From contig OX381706.1 in assembly GCA_947462335.1 (NCBI GenBank), positions 20,622,784 through 20,686,783 of the forward strand: a DNA stretch of 64,000 nucleotides. The letters are read 5' to 3'. The stretch comes from Harmothoe impar. Taxonomy: Eukaryota > Annelida > Polychaeta > Phyllodocida > Polynoidae. Position 1 is the stretch's first letter. Each line of letters opens with the position of its first letter. The translations under genes and the position numbers were made by a program. Positions 35,301 to 50,300 of this stretch are shown piece after piece. The notes under the pieces were generated by a model that saw only the letters and a program-made list of their open reading frames with translations, was not told the DNA's origin and ran no database searches.

Positions 35301-38300
35301 CCATTTAAATTTTTCATGATTTCTTTTTCTTGAGGCACTTGGCGGAGGGGTTACTTGAAAAAATTGTGAAACAATACTGATTTCTCTGTCCTCTGTTCCC
35401 TTTTTTAAAAGAAATTTAAGGAGAGAACACGTTTCTGATCGGCTCACACACGTTTCTGACCGGCTCACGCACGTTGTGACAGGCTGCAACACAGCTCTAG
35501 ATTGAATTCTATTACTAAAATAATCTTAAAAATATGAAAACCCGGTATGGAATAGATATAAGAAGAGGTAGAAAGTGGTTTGACAGGTGAAACATGAAGG
35601 GGTTGGGAAGGATTTAAGTGCAAAGTTTAGGAAATTATTTTGGCAGAAAACGAGCCAAAATGTGGAAAAAATGAGAATTTACAGGACCCTAAATGGTCAG
35701 AAATAATCAAATCTTAGCGCAATTACCGCTATATATTTTAGCAAACAGGTTGAGGCTTCTTCTCAAAAATAAAATTCTTATTGAAAAATTAGCCTCCAGG
35801 GGTGATTTAGTGCAGCCAAGCAGAAACAGGGAAGGACAATTTTATACAAAATTCCGGGCCTTCCTGTGGGAGGGGGGGGGGGAGTATTTCTTATGTATAC
35901 CACATAGTGATTAGTGATGCCGGTAGGTAAGGGAACAACTTCAAAAAAGCATTGGGTCATCTGCATTATTCATACCAGTCAGAAACAGAGCAGAAACGTG
36001 AAATTTCAGTAAGAGCAGAAACGCATCTGTAGCAGAGTGGTGAGACTGAGACATATCGCTTAAAACTGATGATAATACGCCTGCTTGATACTTCCTAAAT
36101 TGGATAGGAAGGGTATGATTATGCCTTGGGTGGGTAAATTAGCAGGACGTAGGATATCTTATTCAACAATTACCAATTGGTCAGCCTGTCGGTTGATCTG
36201 AGCCCAACATGGTAAGCCCAGTTGGGGCCACACCATTGCACCAAGATGATTGGAGCCCGTCGGTTAGCCCACTCATCGCCACAACGTCACACCGACCTTA
36301 CTGGACTGAGACACTACCCTAGGATCGTCATGGTGCACAAATGCAGCACTGAGGAGTTACTCATCAGGGCTGCATTCATGCATCTTGGCAGTATACAACT
36401 ATGTTGCATTTAAAGGATTCAATCATTCTAATGCAACCCAGTGGTATGTGATAACCCAGATGATTTTGATTCAAGTGCACAAGGAAACATATATTAATTG
36501 TTTGTCTGGTTTAACATATCATTAAAATGGTTTTCAACCACAGTGGAACTGCTGATGGCACTACCTTCATCGTGATGCAGATTGGGTACCACTCAGCACC
36601 ACCTGGTATCACCGTGTCAATAATACTGGCTAAAATCATAGACCTTAATGACAGCGAGGCCTTTGTTGCTGAAGATGGCACACTTTATACTTGTAAGTAA
36701 GCTTATCAAAGAAATAATACTATAATAATAGGGGAGCCAGGCATCCTAGGTGTCAATATTTGACTTTGACCCGACATAGAGTGCAATAGATAATATGAAT
36801 CAAAGATTAGGGTAATTTGAGTATGCTGATGCTGGATCTGGTTTGTGATATCTAGGCCAGAACAAGGTCAAAATCAAGATCAAACATCACAGATTTAAGA
36901 GTACATGACTTTTGTATACTATGAAACAAATATAAATATCCTAAACCTGAGTGTGACTCATCTTACATAGCCATTCTTATATATGGTTCATTACCTGACT
37001 GACCATGGTGGACTTTGATTGGGTAGAAGATCATGTTTTACAAGGGTAAACATGGAAAATACTTATAATATCTGCTTCCATTCTGTATGTACATATAAAT
37101 AGACAAATGCAAACGCCATTGATACTGCGTCTGCTGTATTTCACAAGTGGGGGCTGGGGCAGCCCCCCACGAGTCTATTTGGGCAAGATTTTCTGCATTT
37201 CTAACTAAATGTCCACATATTAGCCATTGAAAACTTATAGGAACATAGGGTTAAGCCATGAGATTTCCATGATAATAAGTCTGTTTCATCAAGGTTGAAC
37301 CAGTCAATAATCTGTGCTGATATTTATTAAATATTGCATTTAGGAACCAACTATGATCCAGTTTTCAGTTTCATTGTGTTATGTGACCTTACAAAAGGTC
37401 AAGGTCACACATGGCAATAAGGAAATGGTACAAAGGCACTAATATCAAAATAGCCGAAATATAGCACAGCAAATGGAACTACTTATTGACAGTTCTCACC
37501 TGACTTTGACCTCAAACATGGTGTTGGGAGTCAAATCAGTTTTTGAGTCAAAATCGTCAAGATCAAATATCGGTCAAAATCGTAATCAAAATCGGTTTTG
37601 GTACCAAAATCAGTTTCAAAGTCAAAATCTGATTCGGAGTCAAAAATATCATTAAATCAGTTTTGTTATAAAAATCAGTTTTGCAGTGAAAAGGTTTGCA
37701 GTGTTATGACAGTTATGTTAAGGAGCTGTCAATAAGATAAAAAGCACCACTGTCAATAACAGAATGATTTACTGTTATTGACAGTTTGTACAGTATAACA
37801 ATAAGACAAATAACCCACTATAGACAGTCTGAAATAACAATAGGACTGTTTTTCACTAATGACACTTTGAACTGTCAATAGCAAGATCATGGTGGGCCTG
37901 CTATTGACTGTCAATACCAGAACAAAGTGCACTTATTGACTGTTCAAACTGTCATTACCAGGATATAATTCTGTTATTGGCAGTTTGTACCGGCAGTAAG
38001 AGATTAATTTTCTGTTATTGACAGTTCCATTTTTGGAACTAGCAATAAGAGACAGTTGAAACTGTCAATAAGGGAATTTTATTCTCTTATTGCCATGTGG
38101 AAATGTCAATAGTCACAGCAAAAGACTTAAGCATAATAGATCTGCCAGTCATAAAGCGTAGATCATCAGATGAGCCCATTCATCATGCATGCGTCATGCT
38201 GACCACCTATTGGCATGATGCATGAATGTAGTCTCGTCATAGGCTCACAAGTGCTACATTCATGTATTACGCCAATGGATGGGCACATTGCATTAAGTCA

Positions 38301-41300
38301 CAATGTGACCATTAGGGCTTTAATGATTTGCCTCATAAATTGTTCAAGATCATTTGGATCTGTTTTATTTAGTGATGCAATGCAGTTGCTCTTGTCCTGA
38401 ATTTGTTATTATAGAGAAATCAACCTGGTAGGCATGCTAGAATAATGCTATGATGCTTCCATGCATTTGATCTCAATTTAGACCATTTCTCTCAACCACA
38501 ATGTCCTTGAAAATATTAAAGTTGAATTGGGCATGTTACAATAAAGGTAATTCACCTATAGTTATCTCAAGATATCCCTCATCTTATCTCATTGCTATAC
38601 ATGTGACCTTGTCCTATCAGGAAGTCACATAACACGATGAAAATAAATACTCCATCATAGATGGTTCCTAAATGCAATAGCAACTATTAGCACAGCTTAT
38701 TGACTGGTTTAAACTTGATTAAACTTGATCAAACCATTATGATAATTTACCTCTTTGATATCCAATTTAGATATAGGTTGGACGATCACGAAAATACCAT
38801 AGTTCAACCCATCTATTCCTATGAGTTCTTAATTGCTAATATATATTATGCATTAAGTTAGACAGAAAATCTTGCCCATCTAGACATATATCTATTATCT
38901 GTGCTTACAGAAATGAATCAGATTGCGAATTATAAGTACTTTCCATGTTTGCTCTTGAACCTTGCACCCAATCAAAGTCCACCATAGTCAGTCAGGTAAT
39001 GAACCATATAACATATAAGAATGGCTATGTAAGATGAATAACACTTAGGATCTTTGTAATATTGTCTCAAAGTATAATACTATGTACCCTTTAGAGATCC
39101 TTATAGATGTGACCTTTGACCTTGATCTGACTTTTGTCTGACCTAGATATAATTTTACACACACCAAAATTGCGGAATCAGCACTCTCAAATTACCGTTG
39201 TTCACCAATCATACTACTTGTAAAATAATCACTTAGAGGTTGTAGTGACACTTATCAACTTTAAATATAGTAAAACCAATAGTACAATCTTTCTATACTG
39301 TAAACCAACACTATATTCTATTGCCAATGTATGCTAATGTCGTAGCACAATTTCTGCAATAGAAACCTTTTCCTTATAACAGGAAATTCCTCACATCAGT
39401 CCTCCTTATAACGAGATTTCAGTGTAGTTGTCCAACCAAAAGGTTTGAGATTTGTAATTTTGAATGGTTTGTAGACGTCAAAATGTGAAGGTTTATTTAC
39501 GTTCAACAGATGTAGATGTCTGTTTTAATCTTATTTACCTCATTTCAGGCGTAAATCTATGTAATAAATCTAGGTAGATCTACGTTAAAAGACGAAGCTT
39601 TTCAACTTCAAGTGGGTATTTGAGGTAGCACATGCACTATCAATTATGGAGAGAATATTACAGCTATTTAACTAATCTATCACATTGAAGCAGTGAATTC
39701 CTATAAATAATGAATTCAATATCATGCAAATGTTGTCTGCAATATCATACAAGTATTTTTACACTATGTAGAATTATATGAAATGTGTTCAGACCCAAAT
39801 TAAACATAGATCTACATCTGAGCTACATAAATAAGACCTGCCGGTTTGAGAGTGGTAAATAAACCTTAATATTTTTGACGTTCATAAACCTTCTAAAATC
39901 AATGTAGACTCACAAATGGAGCAAGAAATTATAGAATTTCAATCATACTTAGGCGAATTGTGTAGCATTAATTATAAAATTATATTGTTCAGTACATCCA
40001 TCGATGAAAATCGATATCATTTTTTGCTTTTCTCTCTTGCTAGTTGATAACAACAACATCATAATTGATCTCCCTCCATCAAATGTGACAACAACATCGC
40101 GTAAGTAGAACAGAGTGGTTATGTAATTATTATGAAGTGATTATATGCCACTCAAATAATCAACCATTATAATAATGTTTTGCCTAATTATACACCAATA
40201 TGTGACATGTACTGGGAAAAGGACCGGAGTGTACCCTGCACTAAGGTCCCTTTTCGCCCCTCAGTGGTTACCCCAGAGCAGGCCGCCACTCAGTGGCGAC
40301 CATTCGCACACTGCGCACATGCAAGGGCTCGCAGTCAGGGCAGCAAAAACATTACAAACCTTTACTTGCCCCTAATGTCTAAAGTTCCCATTTAACTAAG
40401 AAAATAGCAAAATTAGTGTAATTATAACTTTTTAGAAGTAGAACTGGGTAAATAGGAAAAGGTTACCTGATGCCGCATACGGAATAGAGGGTGCAGGTAA
40501 CACTGAATCATCACATGGCAAAGAAACAGCATCCCTGGCACCAGCTAACGTAACAGCTGACTGCGTGGGGACAGGTTCGGCACAGGGGGCATTAGCCATC
40601 CGGGCGACCCAAACTGGACCCGAACTGAGAAGTATAGGATAATATAGTATGTATATGGTTCCCCATAATAGTAGGTAGGACACCAGATTTCAAGAAAATA
40701 CGTGAAATCCATAATGCAGTATCAACTATGATTGGGGGATCAGCTAAAATTCAGAACTGTAAATATCATCTATCTATCATTTATAGATGATTTTCTATGG
40801 ATTTTTGAAAATAATCTTGGCATCATGGACCTTTCTGCCTGCCTGCATGGAGTACTGTGTACTGCTGCACCCACCACTGGGAGCCTTTGCCATTGGAGCT
40901 GCCCTCATACGTACTGTAGGGATGTTCCTCTCAATTTAAGAATAGATCCTTTATCAATTAGCTGTTTTCAGAATTAGATAATATGAGACCGTAACTAGGA
41001 ACATTGGTTTAATTTCTAATAGAAAATATCTAATTTCCTATGAGAATGAGAAAGAACATTGGCCTTATAGGGGTAAAATGCTTGCTCCAGGAGAAGCCCT
41101 GTTGCCAATTTTCGCCAGAATATCGTTACACCACACTTAAAGAATATTACTCAGAAACCTATACTCTACCTAATGGTGTGGGTTTTGGAGAGCTGCAGGG
41201 GGTACTTGACTAGGTAAATCACCTGCAAATATTATCTATCTAAATCCCGCATGGTTTTATATAGTAATTATTAGGACAGAGATTAAAAGAAGATACCTAC

Positions 41301-44300
41301 GAAATGTGCTCTTCCAGGACAGACCATGTGTATGAGATTCCACAAACACAGATGAAATTATACATGATTGACCCCCTTTTCTGAAAAGGTTCCAATCTAC
41401 TTATTGGCATGGCAATTGTAGTTATTTTACCAATCAATTTCTCATTATTTGTAAATGGGAAATCTAGAAAAAATACAGGATGTGAAAGACTAACTATTTC
41501 CCCTTACTCTTCATATGTCATTTGGTATGGTAGAATGTAACATAATAAACAGTCATTACATTGAAGGTGTGGGACACACACACACCCCGGATCCTGGACT
41601 CTGCTTGACCTACCTAATAATAATAAACCCCCACAATGCCAAACCCTTGTTCAAAAGTGTACATGTATCAACTCTGTAATATCTGCTGGTAATACACTAT
41701 TCATAGATTCATCTGATAAAACAGTTACATTTTGAATGTGTATGTAACAAATAAACGTAATATATTTATAATGATATTGGTAATATGTTGCCCCTTATTT
41801 TGCAGCAACTCCAGGGACAACACCTGCTCCTGGTAAGCATACAGTAGTGCTCATTGATTGTAACTCAAATTAAAGTATAGTCTCAGTGGCTATAAATGTG
41901 CCACAAACGAGTTGAAATTATATTGAACTTAATTGGATCAGCTTACCCTACTGATATGGGTATCCATGCATGTTCATCATAATATGTCAATGCTACATTG
42001 TTAACTAATGTATATCTGGTAGCTATATTATATATATTCAAGGAGTTGTCATGAAATGTTAAAATGGCCATTGTCCATAGTGCATAAATTCTGTAGAAGT
42101 TACATAAACAATTTATATGTATACATACAATTTATGCTCAGTAAATGATGGCAATTATGTACCTCATTTTCTAATTTCCAATTGTAGGGACGCTGACCTA
42201 TGTCATAGACATTGTGATTAGAATTCGAAATGAGTACAATTTTGCCGAAGAAGAAGAGATATGCCTCTTATTTACCAGCAAGGTATTTATGATTTAGACA
42301 ACTATAGCATACATACATTCAGACAATTTATCATTGGTATTTTGAGAGGCTATTGGTTTAACACCAGTTTCAGTTTTGAATATTTTTATTGGCACAATAT
42401 AATCAAATTTACAACTCGTTTTTCATATATATGCCAATCTTGTAAACAAGGTCCTTATGACCACCGTCCGCAAAAATACAACCATTATATACACAATTTA
42501 CATGCAAAAGAGAGATATGCTTCCTGTTTACCAGCAAGGTATTTATGATTTAAACAACTACATCATACACACATTCAGACAATTTATAATTAGTATTGTG
42601 AGAGCATTTTGGTTTAAAGATGGATTAGAAGCTAATTTGGGCTCAATTTTTATTTCTCATTTAAAGAATGTATTAGTGTTCATAATGTCCATACAAATAT
42701 GTGTGCAGCTTATAAAATCATTCGTATACTTATTAATGCATTAGATATAGAGAAAACCAGGTCAGAATAGGCCAGGGGACGGGTCACTATTACAGAGAGG
42801 GGTCCCCTGACCTGATTTTCTCTATATTTAATACATTTGTAATCAGGTAGGGGACAGGAACAGCTTATTAGTATGCACTACTGCTGTGATACAGTCCAGT
42901 CAATTAGACCATACCAGTATTCTGGTACTGTGCATGCTCCTGGGCTGTGGTATTTAATTGGTGCATATGGTGTGATCATTAGACCATGGCCATTAGCCCA
43001 TGGCAAGATGTGCAGCCATCTTAGTGTCTTTTCTGTAATCATATAAAAATGTGTTTTATCTATACCTATATTGGGGGCATTGGTAGGGGAGGAAATCCTA
43101 CACTTTCTCATGATTTTCTGTATTTCTGACCTTACCATTCCATTGGCAGATAAAACCAAAATGCAGAGTCATAGATCAGTGTCTAGGCTGCCCATCTGTA
43201 TGTGTCTTTCATTCAGCAAATCTAACCGAAAATTCCGAAATGTATTTTGCTGGGTCTCTATTCAAGTATATTATATATGTGGTATGTTCAATGCATGATA
43301 TCTAAATGTAGATAACTGATTAGAATTTGTTAATCAGCTAGTGTGTACCTATTTTCAATGGTATCATACATGGTATATAGTACATTAGGATTATCAGAGG
43401 AATCCCATGTATATCATTAGATACACTTATGCTACTGGGCAGGCAATTATACTAGTATGGCCGAGATGGTGAGTACAAGTACAGCTCATTTAGGGCCTAC
43501 TAGAATACTGGGTGTGTCCTCAACATCAGAATGATTTGAAAAGCTACACACGTATTTGCCTGGGGAGGTATGCCTTCTTTTATTGGGGGAGGGGGGAGGG
43601 TGGGTCCATTTTCCATTAATTTGATGGAAATGATTTAATGATGAAAAAAATAAATTCAAGTCACATGGATGCTTTGCAGATTCAAATGGGGCTCATACTG
43701 AACCCGCAAAGCCCTCAAGTCCCTCAAGTCCCTCAAGTCCCTCAAGTCGTGCGGTGCTCTACCAGGTCTGTTCAATATTAATTTCATCTTATGAAAACAT
43801 TCGTTTCTTATTATATGAAATGCTGGTTGACATAACTATTATAGAATATGTAATGAATTGACATATTCCATTATGGCCACCATCTGCAGAGCATAAATCA
43901 GGTGTACATTGTATATGGATAAAAAAAGCCTACTGAAATTGTGCGTAAAATGGCCGTATACTATGGTGGCCCAGCAAGGTCATACATAAAAATAATTTAA
44001 AAGTGAATTTTTCTTTCTCAAAGTGAACTGTTTTTTTTTTCAAAGTGGAGTATTTTTCCAAAGTATTTTTTCAAAGTGGAGTTGTTTCTTTTTCAAAATG
44101 TGTGACCATCCATGCCAATACATGGCTTATGGGTCTGAAAATCAGATTTTCTTTTTCTTTTTTTGGTATATTCTCAAAGAGGACTGTTTAGGCTTTCCAA
44201 AACAGGCTTAATCTTAAGAATTTGACTAGTATTTGCTAATATATGAAGCCTTTTATGAGCATAAGGTGTTCTGCACTGCTGCCAAAAAACTTTTTGACAC

Positions 44301-47300
44301 TCGTTGAGACTTGATTCCAGATAAACTCAAACATTTTCTTTCATTGGGCCAGACAGGAAGGCAACTATGAAACCATTTGACAAGAGACATGCTTAGAATC
44401 ACCACTCTCCACAACTTGGTCAACATAACAGGCCATTAGCCCTTGTGTTTAGCTTTCATTTGCACCCACTCCCATGTCTCCAACCGTAGCGGTTCACAAA
44501 CTAGACTTATATGTATTCTAGGCCAATCAAGTGAGCGAAGAAAATTCACTGCCTCCTGCAAATATTTAAAACGAAATAGCTCAGCAACTGCTGGTCCAAT
44601 TGACTTGATTCTTGAAGCATTTGAAAGCTAACCTCAGACTCCTCATAACTAGCTACATGTAGAAGAGCATTTCCAAAGGGGGGGGGGGGGGTGAACAGAT
44701 GGATTGGTGGGGGGGTACAATGCAAAGTGGGGGGAAAAGAAATGATCCTTTTCTGAGCTTTTTGGCACAGACCCATCAGCCCCAAAGTCACTGGTTGGGT
44801 CACACTTGTCTTTAATCATCAGCAAATGGGAGCAGTCAGAAGGGGAGAGAAGCTTCTTGCTGCTTATGTTTCATGAAACAGTTGGCCTAGGCTTTCCAGT
44901 TTAATTGTGAAAATCGGTTGAATATTCACTGTTTTATGAGGCTGAACACAAACTTTAGGCACACATTTTTTGCCCCGTGAAGTTTAAACAGCCTTTGCTG
45001 GGCTTTTAGGAACAGACCCATAAGCTATAAAGTCGCTGGTGGAGTCACATGTAGTTTGTTATTTTCAAATTGATGCTTTTTTTTCAAGATGAAGTTATAT
45101 ATAAAATGAGTTCATTTTTTGCTGAGTGAACAAGAATTTCCTTTTCACAGAATCTTATTTTTTGAGTTTCATGTTTCTTTTGGGGGAAAACTCACAAAAA
45201 CGCTTTTTCCAAATGAAAAACTCACTGCCACTGTCAAGTTGAAAGATACCCACTTGTGACAGACATCTTTTAGCATGAGGATGAAATGCATATGGCAATT
45301 ATTTTATGGGATCCTGGGTGGGAATTTACACTAGGTCAGTGGCCCACATGAAAACTTGCCTCAGGATATTGACATCCTTGCTCATTGGCCCCTGTCAAGG
45401 AATTGGCCCTTTTGCCCCGGTAAAGATTTGTGACGGGTACCCTTTAGCATTGAGACACAATATATAATATCAATGGCAATTTGACCCATGTGAGTGACCC
45501 CCATGACTGGCCCCTGTGACAAGCCCCTGTGACAAGCCCCTGTGACACCTTGTGACAGCTATCTTTTCACATTTGAATGGAGTAACTATGTGGGTATTCA
45601 TTTGATCCTATCCGATCAGGTAAGTAAGTAGCCTGCATGAGAACTGGCTGGGGAAAATGACAGCCCCTGTCAAACCTTGTGACAGTTATCTTCTCACCAG
45701 CATTGGTATGCAATTCATATATGTGTATGCCAAAGTTATAGGATCCTGATATACTTTGGAATTGGCCCCTGCTTAAAGTGGTCCTCGTGCAAAATATGGG
45801 CCCAATTTGGGGAGAAAAAGGGTCAGAATCTCAAAAAAGTAGATTTTTGGGACAATCACCAATTTGCTGACAAGAAAATGCTTTTAAAAAAACCCATTTC
45901 ACTTTGGAAAATAAACTTCACTTTTCATTTTGTTCCTTATGTGACCCTCCTGGGCCACCATAGTACACGGCGGATTCATGTGGAGAGTGACCCTTACATA
46001 TTCCATTACAGTATCTGGCATATTATACCATACCATCTTCCTCATTATGATGACAGAAATAGAACACTGATACAGGGGTAGACACCAACTTTATCAGCTG
46101 TGGGCCACCTGGGCCCGTAGCGCCAAAAACCTATGGGCCCGGATTTTCAGCTGTGGGCCAGAGACCACAATTTACTTTTTTCAAGGAGAAAATCATATAT
46201 ATTCCTGATTTATCTGTGTCAAAATGAGATCAATTTGCCTCAATTGCTCACATTTTTCTCTTTCCAACGACATATTACATGACTATACTCATCAAGTATA
46301 TTCCTTCCAAATATTTTGCATAATCTCCAGTGGGACACCCGGGCCCATGGGAAGGTTATTCTGAAGAAAACTGCGGGCCCAGATTCAAAATTACGGGCCA
46401 TTGGCTCCCGGGCCAGTGTTAGTGTCTACCCCTGCTGATAATAACAGACTTTACATGTACTATCAGCCACCATCCACTGGAGAACTATGGCCGATTAGGC
46501 CACTACCCTAGTAGCAAACCCACACAGGGCCAATTTGCTTTTAGCTCAGATTGGCCGTTTGAAGTTGGGCAAAATTGAGCTGGGTCTTATGTTTGGTAGA
46601 TGGCTGGGCTGAAGTGTGGCCCAGATAAGGCTGCCTGTGTTGGGCTCAGATCAGTGTCAAAGAGGGCTGCCCGATTTGGGCCCAGATCAGTTTCAAAGCA
46701 GGCTGTCCGTTTTGGGCTCAGCTCTGTTTCAAAGTGGGCTGCCCATTTTAGACTCAAAGCGGGCTGCCTGATGTGGACTGAGGTTGGGTTTAATCAGGGC
46801 AAACTGGCCTATTAATTCTGATCATTGTCACTAGATGGCACTACTGTGCTATATGTGGTGTTTCCAGCCAAGTCTGATAAATTACACTTTATACAATAAT
46901 ACAATGAAAGGTTAAAATGGTGTAGATAAGGATAAATCAACAATAAACAGATGTTCCTACAGTTTTGCAATAAGTTATACTACACATTTGAGTGACGCAA
47001 AGGAGATTTCATGTAGGTATAAATTATTGATTTGAAGACCTATGTGTACCTAGACCAAATCAGTATGACTTGTGTAAGCTGCATAGGGCTTAAATCTTAT
47101 GATAATAGGCCTACTTGATAATTCCAAAATTGGATAGGAAGAGGGTGGGTTGATTAGCAGGGCCTAGGATATTTCAACAATCACAAATTGGGCAGCCCAT
47201 CCAAAAAATATCTGAGCCCAAAGTGGACAGCCTGTCCAAAAACTGATCGGAGCCCAAAGTGGGCAGCCTGTCCAAAGATCACTCTCAGTCCAAAGTGGGT

Positions 47301-50300
47301 AGCCTGTCCAAAGACCAATCCCAGCCCAACTTGGTAAGCCAATTTGGGGCCACACCATTGCACCAAACTGATGGGAGCCCGTCAGTTAGCCCACTCAGGG
47401 CCACAATGTGTTTGCTACTAAGGCAACCATGAATATCATACCAACCGCACTGGACTGATACACTACCCGGGGATTGTCATGATGCTTAAATGCAGCACTG
47501 ACAAGTTAAGTTACTCACTAGGGCTGAATTCATGGATCTTGGCAGTAAGGATATAATGCAGTAAATAACTATGTTGCATTTAAAGGATTTAATAATTGTA
47601 ATACAACCCTATTGTATGTGATAATGCAGATGATTTGCATTCAAGTGCACAAGAAAACATCATTTATTCGTCTGGTTTAATATATATGATCAGAATTGTT
47701 TTTAACCACAGTCACTCTGTTTCAGTCCTGGTACCTTCATTGTGATGCGATTTGGATACCTCTCAGAACCACCTGGTATCACCACATCAACAATAGTGAA
47801 TATAATCATAGACCTTAATACCACTGGAGCCTTTGTTGCTCAAGATGGCACGGTTTATTCTTGTAAGTTAGCTTATTGAAGAAATGATACTATAATAATG
47901 AACGAAATGATATGAATGATTAGGGTAACTTGAGTATGCTGATTCCGAATCTGGTGTGTGTATAATGATATCTATAGGTTGGAATAAAGTCAAAATCAAC
48001 ATCAAACATCACAGTTTTAAGAGTACAAGTATACTATGAGACAAATACAAAGATCTTAAACCTGAGTGCTATTCATATTACATAGGCATTCTTATATATG
48101 GTTCATTATGTGACTGACTATGGTAGACCTTGATTGGGTGCAAGGTCATGTTTTACGAGGACAAAAATGATAATTTATCTCTTTGATATCAAGTTCAGAT
48201 ATAGGTTGGATTATCATGGAAATACCATGGTTTAACACTCTATTCCTATAAGTTCTCAATAGCTAATATCTGGGCATTAAGTTATACAGAAGATCTTACC
48301 TATATACACATCTATTATCAGTGGATACAGAAAGGAAGCAGAATGGGAATTATAAGTATATTCCATGTTTGTCCTTGTACAACATGACCTTGCACCCAAT
48401 CAAAGTGACAAAGGGAGCATGAAATTGTAGGATTGCAAGCATAGTTAGGTTACTTGTGTAACATTTAATGAGGAAACTTTAATTGTTCAGTTTATACATC
48501 TATGAAAATGCTAAGATCATTTTTTCGCTTTTCTCTCTTGCCAGTTGATAGCGAGAGCATTTTTATTGACTTCCCTCCATTAACTGTCAATGTAAGCGAA
48601 ACAGCAAGTACAAGTTTAACAGCAACACCAACTACCACTGTGACCACAACATCAACTGCACTTCCTCCAAATGCAACAACAACGCGTAAGTAGAACAGAG
48701 TGTTATGTAATCACTATGAAGCGATTATATACCACTCAAAAAATCGACCATTGTAATAATGTTTTGCTTAATCATAGACAAATATGCAGATATTTGGTAT
48801 CAAATTAAAGGTGATGAAGGAGTGCCAGTAATGAGATGTCTGTATCATAAAACACCTTACTATTAACACAGTGTTGTTTACTTGCAATACGCTGGTTTCA
48901 CAAACTCCCAAGAATTACTGAAGTAAATAGTAAAATACAGAAAAAATAACACCATTGGCAAAATAGTCATGACTTGGTGATATAACAGATGGTTTTCTTT
49001 CAGTACTCATTAAAGGATCACAATTATCCATCATAGTAATATCCTTAACTTAGCCCCCCCCCCGTGTACCTCCATTGAGGAAATGGGCTACTCTGAATAT
49101 TTTTTTCTAAATATCCAGAAGAATAGTTTTATACTGTTTGATGATGTGTGAAGCATGTTCCGGACAATGTTTTAATGTGCTATACCCTTTGTTATCATAA
49201 TGCATGAATGCAACCCTACTGGTGAGTCTTCTCACCAGAGTTGCATTTGTGCATCATGCTGTGGTTGAGATTCATCAACAAACCTGGTTCTGCTTGGATT
49301 AAGGTAGCAGGTTTTATTTCTGTAATCTTGCTTACAACAGCTCAAAGGTGTGGTTGGAGACTATGTGATCATAATAAGACAGGACAGGTCTGGGACAGGC
49401 TTGGGACAGGTTCAGGACAGGTGACTGTGATCACTTGGGGGGTCTGAACTGAGTCTGAAGGACGCATATCAAGGGATCCGAACTGGTCTCAAAGGTTATA
49501 ACCAATTCTGGGCCTCCACGTAGGTCAGAGGTTGGGCATAGTCCACAACAACAAAACTCTTCATATAGTATGTATATTGTTCCCCGTAATAGTAAGCTCC
49601 TACAATGCCAAACCTTTGAAAGTGTACATGTATCAATTCCATGGTATCTGCTGATAATACACTATTCATAAGGTAACCTGATAAAACCGTTACATTCTCG
49701 ACTCGTATTATATTTTGTATGTGTATGTAACAACATAAATTTGAAATAGCTATAATGATATTTAAAGTACACATTGCCCCTTATATTGCAGCAACTCCGC
49801 CAACCACAACTGCACCCGGTAAGTATACAGTAGCATTGTTTGTAACTTAAATTAAGTATAGTCTCACTGGGGGCCATTTCACCACATAATATGGACCCCC
49901 CGTATGACTCATATGGGGGGTCCGTATGTGACATATGGCGTTTTTCCGTTTCACCACATAATATGTGGAGATCCGTATTCCAATGTGGGGGGTCCGTATT
50001 AAAATGTGGTGTTTTTCCATTTCACCACATAATGTGGAGATAAAAAAATCCGTATATGGTCCGTATATTTCCCCTTGAATGTGGCAGGTCTAGGGGCAGC
50101 ATATATTGAGAAAATGGACGAAAAAGGGCCGTATGTAGGGCCATATGTTGTAAAAGGGGTCCGCATGTTGGTTTTGGTCTTGAGGAGGTGGTGGTGGACG
50201 TGAGGACATGGTGGTGGACGTGAGGACATGGTGGTGGACATGAAGACATGGTGGTGGACGTGTAGACATGGTGGTGGACGTGTAGACATGGTGGTGGACG

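Noticed and set aside
35051..35492. Minus-strand frames with repeated SRSETCV
   Set aside because: Due to CGTTTCTGCTCGAGCAGAAA repeats inside the inverted-repeat element; no gene evidence.
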